A stretch of DNA of 19,854 bases from Desulfobacterales bacterium (GTDB lineage Bacteria; Desulfobacterota; Desulfobacteria; Desulfobacterales; UBA5852): NCBI GenBank assembly GCA_016735415.1, contig JAERRP010000632.1, positions 1-19,854 of the forward strand. The letters are read 5' to 3'. A program made the translations under genes and the position numbers. A model generated the notes under the pieces. The model did not search any database and had not been told where the DNA came from. It was given only the letters and a program-made list of their open reading frames with translations. Shown here piece by piece: positions 9,238 through 16,040 of this stretch. Every line of letters starts with the position of its first letter. Within the stretch, counting starts at the first letter, position 1.

Positions 9238-10428
9238 ATGGCGATCAAAGCGGTTCTTTCCGGTAACTTGAGCTTCCTCAACCTAGCTGAATTGCTTCAG
9301 TTATTAGGATCTAACACAAGCACCGGTGTTTTGCGCATCAACAACCGATACGCCAGCGAGCCCGGCGTTGTGTTTTTTGTCAAAGGCAACCCGGTTCACG
9401 CCTTGAACGACAAACGGAATGGTATGGATGCCATTTTTTCCCTTTTCGGGTGGTCTGAAGGAGAATTCACTTTCAGTGAAGAAGGCTATGACGGGCAGAC
9501 CACGATCAAAAAAAGCCGCATGGAAATAATCCTGGACGGCCTTCGAAAACTGGATGACGGTGAAATTGAACGCCTCGAACCGATCGCCTATGAAAAAGAA
9601 CCTTCCAAACCGGACAAGAAAAAATCCCCCATACCCGTCATCAAAGGCCCCTTGGTAGATTATCTGCACGTTGTCGACGAAGAGGAGTTTTTTGATGGTG
9701 AAGAAATTATTATCGAAGGCAACCACGGGAACTGGATATGGGTTATTCTGGAAGGCACGGTCGAACTCAGCAAAACGACTGCTGACGGACCGGTAAATTT
9801 TATAAAGATCAGCGATGGCGCTTTTATCGGCAGTCTGAGTTCTCTGCTTTCGGATGACAGTGTACGGAATGTTACGGCCACGGCCGTCGGGAACGTTCAA
9901 CTCGGCATGCTCGATTCTCAGGGACTTGGAAGTGAATTTGGACGAATGTCGGCCCAATTCCAAAATCTCATTCGGAGTATTGACAAGCGTTTTGCCGGAG
10001 TCATGCAAAACGCGGTCGATACCTATCTTCAGCAAAATGACCCGAAGCAGGTATTAAAGGACCGGCGGCCCGTTATCATGGAAGGCAAAAATGACGACAA
10101 GGCTTTCGTCATTACAGGCGGGAACGCTTCGGTCGTTCGCAAAACGGATGCCGGAACCGTGCTGCTGGTAAGCAGTCTGGGGGAGGGTGATGTCATTGGT
10201 CGGATATCCTTTCTCGACATGGGCCTGGAACCGGCTTCCGCCATTGTGATGGGGGATCCGGACTTAAAGGTTACGAAACTGGATTTGCAGACCCTCAATT
10301 ATGAACATGAACAACTGTCTTCAACCTTTAAAAATATCCTGGAAAATCTTTCCACCTGTATTTTGGCCACCGCCATGGTGACATGTGAATTTAAAAGGAA
10401 ACAAAACAAAAAAGCCGCCGCCCAATAA
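9238..10428 (+). CDS. PATAN (DUF4388) protein with two degenerate cyclic-nucleotide-binding folds
   Basis: The 396-residue protein begins with a PATAN/DUF4388 domain (about 1-115: LSGNLSFLNLAELLQLLG, then STGVLRI, and a VVFFVKGNPVHA strand), known from PatA-like regulators and often found near MglA-type GTPases. A Lys/Pro linker (118-135) leads to two cNMP-binding-like beta barrels (about 140-235 and 275-365). The phosphate-binding cassette is eroded: the first has IGSLSSLL with Ser at the usual Glu, keeping R210; the second has IGRISFL with Arg at the Glu position and Pro where the Arg should be. Nucleotide binding is therefore doubtful, and the barrels may act as protein-binding modules. 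The gene starts 11 bases after the GTPase stop. A Lys-rich tail ends the protein. No membrane segment is visible. Confidence 0.8.
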   Translation: MAIKAVLSGNLSFLNLAELLQLLGSNTSTGVLRINNRYASEPGVVFFVKGNPVHALNDKRNGMDAIFSLFGWSEGEFTFSEEGYDGQTTIKKSRMEIILDGLRKLDDGEIERLEPIAYEKEPSKPDKKKSPIPVIKGPLVDYLHVVDEEEFFDGEEIIIEGNHGNWIWVILEGTVELSKTTADGPVNFIKISDGAFIGSLSSLLSDDSVRNVTATAVGNVQLGMLDSQGLGSEFGRMSAQFQNLIRSIDKRFAGVMQNAVDTYLQQNDPKQVLKDRRPVIMEGKNDDKAFVITGGNASVVRKTDAGTVLLVSSLGEGDVIGRISFLDMGLEPASAIVMGDPDLKVTKLDLQTLNYEHEQLSSTFKNILENLSTCILATAMVTCEFKRKQNKKAAAQ

Positions 10429-10490
10429 CCAGAACGCCCTGGGAATCATCGCAGCAGGCTGATCCGCCCTTAAATTATGAGGAGACGCCG

Positions 10491-10844
10491 ATGACAACGG
10501 AAAAACGCAAACATTTACGGATCAACGCCCTTAATCTGTCGCACATTGCCATCAACGACAGGGAGGAAGATGTCCGACAGGCTATCGGCCGGACATTAAA
10601 TGTGTCCGAATCCGGAATTCTTCTCGAAACCCATTTCCCGATTCAATCCGATCAGACCGTTAGCATGACGATTGGCATCGAAGAAGAATTGGTCGACATC
10701 CGGGGCAAAGTCATCCATTTGCTCAATGGTGAAACCGGTAAATTTGAAATGGGTGTCCAATTTACCGACATCAACGCGGAAGGCGTCAATGCCATCCGTG
10801 AATTCATCACCAAGTTCAGAAAATTGACCCAAGAAAAGAAATAA
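10491..10844 (+). CDS. PilZ-domain protein, putative c-di-GMP receptor
   Basis: This 117-residue single-domain protein has both halves of the PilZ c-di-GMP site: RKHLR (6-10, the RxxxR motif) and NVSESG (37-42, the N/DxSxxG motif). The remaining strands fit a compact PilZ barrel, with a C-terminal helix (about 97-112). All the contact residues are present, so c-di-GMP binding is likely. The ATG has a strong GAGGAG with five bases to the start. It is the last of four same-strand genes (62 bases after the PATAN gene), so it may pass second-messenger input to the MglA-type GTPase module, as PilZ proteins do in type IV pilus and gliding systems; the link is inference from gene order. Confidence 0.9.
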   Translation: MTTEKRKHLRINALNLSHIAINDREEDVRQAIGRTLNVSESGILLETHFPIQSDQTVSMTIGIEEELVDIRGKVIHLLNGETGKFEMGVQFTDINAEGVNAIREFITKFRKLTQEKK

Positions 10845-10925
10845 TAACGCCCTGGCCCAACGGTATGCGATCGATGCATGATTTTATTCCCTTAACGGAA
10901 GTATGGCACGAATAACGAGGTGCGC

Positions 10926-11822
10926 ATGACAAAGGCTGTCTTTGAAACCCATCTTGACGGACTCCGAATATTAAAAAGAGGCAAAGTCCGCGACATGTAT
11001 GATTTGGGCAAATATTTGCTCATGGTAGCCACCGATCGCATCTCGGCCTTTGATGTCATCATGCCTGATCCAATACCCGCTAAAGGTAAAATCCTCACCC
11101 AGATTTCTCTGTTCTGGTTTAAACAAATGTCCGACCTGGTTCCCAATCATCTTGTTGCCAGCGACGTTCAAGACTATCCTGAAGCCTGCCACCCGCATAA
11201 AGAAGTACTTGAAGGTCGCAGTATGCTGGTAAAAAAGGTTGACGTTCTCCCTATCGAATGCGTCGTGCGGGGTTATCTGTCAGGCTCCGGGTGGAAATCT
11301 TACCAGCAATCGGGAGAGGTGTGCGGTATCGCCTTGCCGGCGGGCCTGGCGGAGTCCGACCGATTGCCCGAACCCATTTTTACGCCCTCCACCAAGGAAG
11401 AACTCGGAAAACACGATGTCAACATAAGCTTCGAAGAAATGATTGATCGCGTCGGCCCGGATGTGGCCGAACAAGCCCGAGATCTCAGTCTGGCCATTTA
11501 TTGCAAAGGGGTCGAGTTGGCCAAGCGTAAGGGGATTATTATCGCCGATACCAAATTCGAATTTGGCCTGCGGGACAACAAGCTCATTCTCATCGACGAG
11601 ATTTTAACGCCGGATTCATCACGTTTCTGGCCCCAGGACAGCTATCGACCCGGCGGATCCCAGCCCAGTTTTGATAAACAGTTCGTGCGTGACTATTTGA
11701 CTTCGATACAGTTCAACAAACAGGCTCCCGGCCCCAATTTACCGGAAGAAGTTATTGCGGGCACACGCGCGAAATATTTGGAAGCCCTCAAACTGCTCAC
11801 CGGTTCCAGGCATGGAATTTAA
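10926..11822 (+). CDS. purC: Phosphoribosylaminoimidazole-succinocarboxamide (SAICAR) synthase
   Basis: PurC joins aspartate to CAIR with ATP to make SAICAR in purine biosynthesis. The 298-residue protein shows GKVRDMYD (19-26), the ATP-lid region, [20 protein letters not shown] (35-54), the first signature [16 protein letters not shown] (108-123) and the second IADTKFEFG (206-214), then [12 protein letters not shown] (224-235). Length and C-terminal extension match the longer, yeast-type PurC rather than the roughly 240-residue E. coli form. I use ATG 10926, preceded by GAGG at a five-base spacing; an in-frame GTG six bases earlier is less likely. Its last 11 bases overlap the ParB-like gene. 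Confidence 0.96.
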   Translation: MTKAVFETHLDGLRILKRGKVRDMYDLGKYLLMVATDRISAFDVIMPDPIPAKGKILTQISLFWFKQMSDLVPNHLVASDVQDYPEACHPHKEVLEGRSMLVKKVDVLPIECVVRGYLSGSGWKSYQQSGEVCGIALPAGLAESDRLPEPIFTPSTKEELGKHDVNISFEEMIDRVGPDVAEQARDLSLAIYCKGVELAKRKGIIIADTKFEFGLRDNKLILIDEILTPDSSRFWPQDSYRPGGSQPSFDKQFVRDYLTSIQFNKQAPGPNLPEEVIAGTRAKYLEALKLLTGSRHGI

Positions 11823-12777
11823 TGTCGCCAAGATTGCCCTTCAGCACATTAATCAGGAAGACCACGCATTTCATATAACCACGTCCCGCGATAAACCTTC
11901 GCTTATCGAATCGATCGAAAATATCGGGTTGCTGGCACTCCCGACGCTGTGGGCGCGTTCCTCTGGTTTTACGATCGTGAGCGGGTTTCGGCGAATTCGG
12001 GCCTGTCAACAACTGGGGATCCAAGAGTTGACGGTGAGGCTTGTCCCAGGCGATACCCGACCATTGGATTGCCTTCGTATTGCCGTGGCCGATAATGCTT
12101 CCCAAAGGCCGTTTAACCTGATTGAGACGGCGCGCGCGATTCAGCGGCTGAAAAAATATCGGCCTCCTGATCGTGAATTCACCGCCGAGCTAGCGGCGTT
12201 AGGCTTGCCGACATCCCGCAGCATGATCACCAAGCTGGATCAATTGGGTCGTTTGAATACCGAACTGCAGGCGGCGGTAGGTGATGGGGCGATCTGCCTG
12301 AACGTTGCTTTGGGGGCCGGAGAGCTGTCCAGGGAGGATCAAATGGCCGTTCTTGGCCTTTTTTCCCAGCTCCGTATGAGTGTCAGCAAACAAAAAGAAG
12401 TCCTGACTTTTGTAAAGGATATTGCCGGTCGAGAAAAAATTTCGATATCTGAGGTTCTGCATTGTGCGACCATACGTGCTATCGTTGATGATGACGATCT
12501 GGACCGAAACAAGAAAACAGCGTCTATTCGCCGCTACTTAAGAAAGATTCGATATCCGACCCTGTCGCAAGCCGAAGCGCAATACCATCACACGATAAGT
12601 TTATTGAAGCTGGGGCCCCATATCCGAATCGACCCGCCGCCGGGTTTTGAAGGAACCACCCACACTTTGTCCCTTCGATTTAGAAACCGACAGGACTTGG
12701 ATGCCGCCTATCGAAATTTCGGGGCGGCCCTTGAAAACCCTGTGTTAGATTCCCTTTTCCCTAAAGATAGCGTCTAA
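11812..12777 (+). CDS. ParB/Srx-fold protein with KorB-like region
   Basis: The 321-residue protein has a ParB/sulfiredoxin-fold N-terminus: LIESIENIG (31-39), then GFRRIRAC (58-65), which corresponds to the GERRxRA box, and [17 protein letters not shown] (94-110), which corresponds to the ENxxR and IEEA region of ParB. A helical region follows (about 120-225), as in the HTH and KorB-like part, then a less conserved tail rich in basic and aromatic residues. ParB proteins are DNA clamps with CTPase activity; the retained boxes make CTP binding possible, but Glu to Asp at 94 is a change. ParA is not encoded nearby. The start ([10 protein letters not shown]) lies inside the 3' end of purC, so the two are cotranscribed and probably coupled. 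A DNA-binding regulator or nucleoid role is likely; a partition role is not supported. Confidence 0.7.
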   Translation: MEFNVAKIALQHINQEDHAFHITTSRDKPSLIESIENIGLLALPTLWARSSGFTIVSGFRRIRACQQLGIQELTVRLVPGDTRPLDCLRIAVADNASQRPFNLIETARAIQRLKKYRPPDREFTAELAALGLPTSRSMITKLDQLGRLNTELQAAVGDGAICLNVALGAGELSREDQMAVLGLFSQLRMSVSKQKEVLTFVKDIAGREKISISEVLHCATIRAIVDDDDLDRNKKTASIRRYLRKIRYPTLSQAEAQYHHTISLLKLGPHIRIDPPPGFEGTTHTLSLRFRNRQDLDAAYRNFGAALENPVLDSLFPKDSV

Positions 12778-12818
12778 GCTTTCGAAAATTCCCATTATTA
12801 TCTAAATTTTAATTTTTA

Positions 12819-12846
12819 TTGACATATCGACATAAATAAATATAAA
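12819..12846 (+). promoter_or_regulatory. Sigma-70-type promoter of the tetR / SPL-like operon
   Basis: TTGACA (12819-12824), 16 bases, then TATAAA (12841-12846) in a strongly AT-rich 102-base gap. GACATA occurs twice in tandem (GACATATC, GACATAAA) within the spacer region, and TTATT...AATAA ends form a loose dyad (12816-12839) that could be an autoregulatory TetR operator. The operator is inference. Confidence 0.55.
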
Positions 12847-12879
12847 GCATTACAAACAATAAATTATATTCAGAAAATT

Positions 12880-13509
12880 ATGGGAATACAGGATCGTAGG
12901 CGACGGGAACGCAAACGCAGGCGGCACCAGATCATGGTCGCTGCCAAAAAGGTGTTTTCCATCAAAGGCTTTACGAAAACCACCATGGAGGACATTGCCC
13001 GTGAAGCCGAACTCAGCCCTGGAACATTGTACCTGTATTTCAAGAATAAAGATGAACTTTATGCCTCATTATCCGTTGAAATTCTGGAGCATTTATATAA
13101 TAAACTCAAACGTGTTTATATCATGGAATCACAAAGTCCCCAACGCCGCATCGATCATTTGAAGCAGACCCTTTTGGAAGTTTATGAGTTTGACCCTTTG
13201 ATTTTGGTGAATCTATTTCATTTGCAATCCAGCGATATTCTCAAGAACCTTTCTGCTCCCATGCTGTCGCATATTCGCGATTTTTCCCGCAAAACAATCG
13301 ACATCATATCAAAAATCTTCGAAGAGGGTATTTCGGGGCGGGTTTTCATTGAAAAGAATCCCAAAGACCTTTCCGACGTAATGTGGGCCCTTTTTTCCGG
13401 TATCGTGCTCTGGGAGGAAAGCAAACGCATTATTAACGACCAACAAGAGCCCACAAATCCTGATTTCGATACCGCCTTTGAAATCTTCTCTCGGGGTATT
13501 TCGCGTTAG
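12880..13509 (+). CDS. TetR-family transcriptional regulator
   Basis: The 209-residue protein starts with a basic stretch (RRRRERKRRR, 6-15) and then a TetR DNA-binding domain: AAKKVFSIKGFTKTTMEDIA (21-40), REAELSPGTLYLYFKNKDEL (41-60). This is the classic helix-turn-helix with GTLYLYF as recognition helix end. The C-terminal 140 residues are an all-helical ligand-binding and dimerisation domain with no recognised ligand. No clear Shine-Dalgarno precedes the ATG. The SPL-like gene begins 16 bases after the stop, so this regulator probably controls that gene and itself through the promoter at 12819-12846. Base composition is more AT-rich than in the uvr and mdh genes. The ligand is unknown. 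Confidence 0.92.
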   Translation: MGIQDRRRRERKRRRHQIMVAAKKVFSIKGFTKTTMEDIAREAELSPGTLYLYFKNKDELYASLSVEILEHLYNKLKRVYIMESQSPQRRIDHLKQTLLEVYEFDPLILVNLFHLQSSDILKNLSAPMLSHIRDFSRKTIDIISKIFEEGISGRVFIEKNPKDLSDVMWALFSGIVLWEESKRIINDQQEPTNPDFDTAFEIFSRGISR

Positions 13510-13525
13510 GCCGCGGAAATATTTA

Positions 13526-14677
13526 ATGGAAACCAAGCCCTCTTTTGGTCCCATCAAACGCATATTTATCGATCCGGCTGTCGTAAACAAACCGGAAACA
13601 ATCGAAATAGTTTCTAAAATCGGTGCTCAGACCGAAGCGATTTGCACATCCGACCAGGTTTTTAAACACATCCGTCGTGCTGCGGATCCAATCAAAGCCG
13701 GGAAAGAAACCCTATATCTAACTGAAAACAAGGGCCGTTTCATACGTGGTTGTCCAGGCACACGGCACTACGAATGCTGCCGTTACATGATTTTGCATGT
13801 CGGCACTTATTGCCCTATGGATTGCGCTTATTGTATCTTACAAACCTTTTTTCATCCCCCGCTGCTACAGTATTTCATTAACCATGAAGATATGTTCTCC
13901 GAGCTGGATCATTTTTTCAAAACAACGTCGTATCGGCGCATCGGTACGGGAGAATATACCGACAGCCTTATCTGGGCGCAATGGACATCACTGGTTGAAA
14001 GACTGGTGACGAGGTTCGGGTGCCAATCTCAAGTGGCGCTGGAATTAAAAACCAAAACAGATTTGATAGGCAGTTTGCAGCATTTGGATCACAACCGCAA
14101 AACCATTCTGGCCTGGTCCCTGAATTCTGAATCGGTCATACGCGAGAATGAAATCGATACGGCCCCATTGCAGGCGCGCCTTGAAGCGGCACGGCGTTGT
14201 CAGGAGTGGGGCTACCCCCTTGCCTTCCATTTCGATCCCATCATTTTAACGGATGATGCCGAAGATGGGTATCGAGAGGTAATCCATCGCTTATTCGACC
14301 GCATCGATCCAGATAATATCGTCTGGATAAGCTTGGGCACCCTACGCTGTATGCCGTCATTGAAAAACATCATTCACAAAAGATTTCCGCATTCCGGAAT
14401 CATGTACGGAGAATTCATATCCGGTTTAGACGGTAAAATGCGTTACTTTAAACCGCTGCGTGTAAAGATTTACCGTAAAATCGTTGCGTGGATACGTGCA
14501 ATGGCACCGGACGTCCGTTTGTATTTTTGTATGGAGAGTGAGGATGTCTGGGAGCAGGTTATGGGTTTTCGACCCGAAGACGATGGCGGATTATCAAGCT
14601 TGCTCGATAGCCGTGCAATCCGCAAATGCAATCTGCATGATTCCACAACATCGACTACAATAGTACATTCTAAATGA
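13526..14677 (+). CDS. Spore-photoproduct-lyase-like radical SAM protein
   Basis: The 383-residue protein has a radical SAM CxxxCxxC cluster site (C96, C100, C103 in YCPMDCAYC) and the layout of the SPL family: RIGTGEYTDSLIWAQW (138-153), LELKTKTDLIG (172-182), ILAWSLNSESVI (194-205), FHFDPII (234-240), VWISLGTLRCMPSL (266-279) and DGKMRYFKP (302-310). True spore photoproduct lyase repairs thymine-thymine spore photoproducts and needs a catalytic cysteine about 43 residues after the cluster; here the next cysteine is C166, 63 residues on, and residues 138-150 contain none. This points to the SPL-like subfamily of non-spore-formers, whose substrate is not established. I chose ATG 13526 (METKPSFG); an upstream ATG at 13478 lies inside tetR. 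It follows tetR by 16 bases. Confidence 0.85.
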   Translation: METKPSFGPIKRIFIDPAVVNKPETIEIVSKIGAQTEAICTSDQVFKHIRRAADPIKAGKETLYLTENKGRFIRGCPGTRHYECCRYMILHVGTYCPMDCAYCILQTFFHPPLLQYFINHEDMFSELDHFFKTTSYRRIGTGEYTDSLIWAQWTSLVERLVTRFGCQSQVALELKTKTDLIGSLQHLDHNRKTILAWSLNSESVIRENEIDTAPLQARLEAARRCQEWGYPLAFHFDPIILTDDAEDGYREVIHRLFDRIDPDNIVWISLGTLRCMPSLKNIIHKRFPHSGIMYGEFISGLDGKMRYFKPLRVKIYRKIVAWIRAMAPDVRLYFCMESEDVWEQVMGFRPEDDGGLSSLLDSRAIRKCNLHDSTTSTTIVHSK

Positions 14678-14882
14678 TGAATTTCGAATGCGACCCGCCG
14701 CGCCATACACTTCTTTCTTTATTCCGAAGTGGGTGGGCGACACAACCTTGCTACTTCTAACATTTGTTTACTTTCATATTGGTTGTTGGTATGTAAATAA
14801 GATTTATCGGAACTTTGATCAGGGGCTCAAGTCAATTCATTGCGCCCGTTTGATTGAAATGACAATGTGATGCGGATAAATA

Positions 14883-15236
14883 ATGGAACTATATGACTTT
14901 ATTTCGAAATTTAAACATTTGGATCTCAGGCAAAAAAATTACCATGTCGACAGTCGGGGAGAATATGCCCAACTCGTCTTTGACAGCGGGGATACCCAGA
15001 AATGGTATCAAGGGATTCAGGACCTTCTGGGGCCGCCGGTTAAAACCGAAGGACAGCCGGTTACGGATGATCTTGTCAGGTTAACCAAAGATTTCGGAGA
15101 GATTTTCGATCACCAGACTCTTTTCTGTTTGGAAAAGAAGAATCAACGCATATTGGCAATGTTCTGGCCTTGGAAGGACAGCCACATGATTACGCTTAAG
15201 ATAATGGTCTCAAGAAGTGGGGCCAAACAACCTTAA
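14883..15236 (+). CDS. Small protein of unknown function
   Basis: A 117-residue soluble protein without signal peptide or membrane segment. The ATG at 14883 has GCGGAT about five bases upstream. Protein-like features are an even mix of charged and aromatic residues, the segment QLVFDSGDTQKWYQG, the turn LLGPPVKTEGQ, and a hydrophobic C-terminal strand (MFWPWKDSHMITLKIMV). I do not recognise a domain. The preceding 205 bases (14678-14882) show only a small CACTTC/GAAGTG inverted repeat and no convincing gene; the 97 bases after it hold a GTCTGCAGAC palindrome. It lies on the same strand as the SPL-like gene and the 227-residue gene, but the gaps make one operon uncertain. Confidence 0.7.
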   Translation: MELYDFISKFKHLDLRQKNYHVDSRGEYAQLVFDSGDTQKWYQGIQDLLGPPVKTEGQPVTDDLVRLTKDFGEIFDHQTLFCLEKKNQRILAMFWPWKDSHMITLKIMVSRSGAKQP

Positions 15237-15333
15237 TGTGGAATAGCTGTTTAAAAGACAGATAAAACGACCATTACCTGTTTACACCACCGTCTGCAGA
15301 CCTATACGCGGTTGATCAGAGGATGCACAAAAC

Positions 15334-16017
15334 TTGGATCCTAAATTAAAAATGATACAAAAAGCCTTGAGAATTCGACAGGTCGACGTCGAAGAATCTA
15401 CCGGCGGCATTCGTATCAAGTTTATTGAGGGTAGCATCCCTGCTGCGACGATTGACATCTATGCGCTGAGGAGTAACCCTGACCACTTGCGCGCCAAAAT
15501 ACGGGGTGCGGATGAAATCCCGGAGATATCTGAAGCCGACCTTAAAAAGGTCCGTATTAAACTCCAAAATGAACTTTTAGGCCTTGCCAATGTAGGGGCT
15601 TTTACTTCTCTGGGGCGAAGAGGTGAGGCTCACTATTATTACGCGCATGTCACCATGAGCAAGAAATCATCAACCGATTTGACATTGGTCCAAAAAGGTG
15701 CGCAGCAGGCTTTGGAGCAATTGAAAGGCGTTGATTCAGGAAGCTTTCGAAAAGGATTGGACCAACTCGGATTGCCGCGGTCAAGTAATGTCCGCCTGGC
15801 GCTCACAAGGATATTCCGGGAATCGGCGGATATCGAAGAAATGTTGACGGTCGTCGTTCAGGAAGCGGGTGTAATTGCCAAATCCAATGACTGGCGGGTT
15901 TTAAAGGATATTCGCGAAAAAAATGAAATCCCCTATTTAAATATTGTTGTGGAATTGCTTTGGAAAGCCGTTGCCAAAGAACGACTCATTAAAACCCTGG
16001 AAGATATTCACAACTAG
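15334..16017 (+). CDS. Conserved-looking protein of unknown function (TTG start)
   Basis: The frame is open for 227 residues from a TTG at 15334 to TAG at 16015. The TTG is preferred because GAGG lies about 11 bases upstream, while the first ATG (15352) has none. An N-terminal alpha/beta part (1-110: a VDVEESTGGIRIKF strand pair, a hydrophobic YYYAHVTMS strand) is followed by a helical C-terminus (about 130-227) rich in Leu, Lys and Glu, including ESADIEEMLTVVVQEAG and LKDIREKNEIPYLNIVVELL. There is no catalytic motif, signal peptide or membrane segment. The function is unknown. The stop is followed directly by a copy of the repeat arm seen at 6280-6312. Confidence 0.7.
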   Translation: MDPKLKMIQKALRIRQVDVEESTGGIRIKFIEGSIPAATIDIYALRSNPDHLRAKIRGADEIPEISEADLKKVRIKLQNELLGLANVGAFTSLGRRGEAHYYYAHVTMSKKSSTDLTLVQKGAQQALEQLKGVDSGSFRKGLDQLGLPRSSNVRLALTRIFRESADIEEMLTVVVQEAGVIAKSNDWRVLKDIREKNEIPYLNIVVELLWKAVAKERLIKTLEDIHN

Positions 16018-16036
16018 GGGCTCGCAAAAAAATAAC
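16018..16036 (+). repeat. Solo copy of the arm motif of the 6096-6312 element
   Basis: GGGCTCGCAAAAAAATAAC follows the stop of the 227-residue gene with no gap and differs at one of 19 bases from the reverse-complemented right arm of the palindrome at 6280-6312. The whole 23-base space between the two converging stops is this motif plus four bases. Confidence 0.6.
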
Positions 16037-16040
16037 GACT

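Noticed and set aside
14706..14733. CACTTC/GAAGTG hairpin after the SPL-like gene as terminator
   Set aside because: The stem is only six bases with a 12-base loop and no T-run.
14688..14870. 60-codon open frame between the SPL-like and 117-residue genes
   Set aside because: No ribosome-binding site, and the hydrophobic stretch looks like chance in AT-rich sequence.
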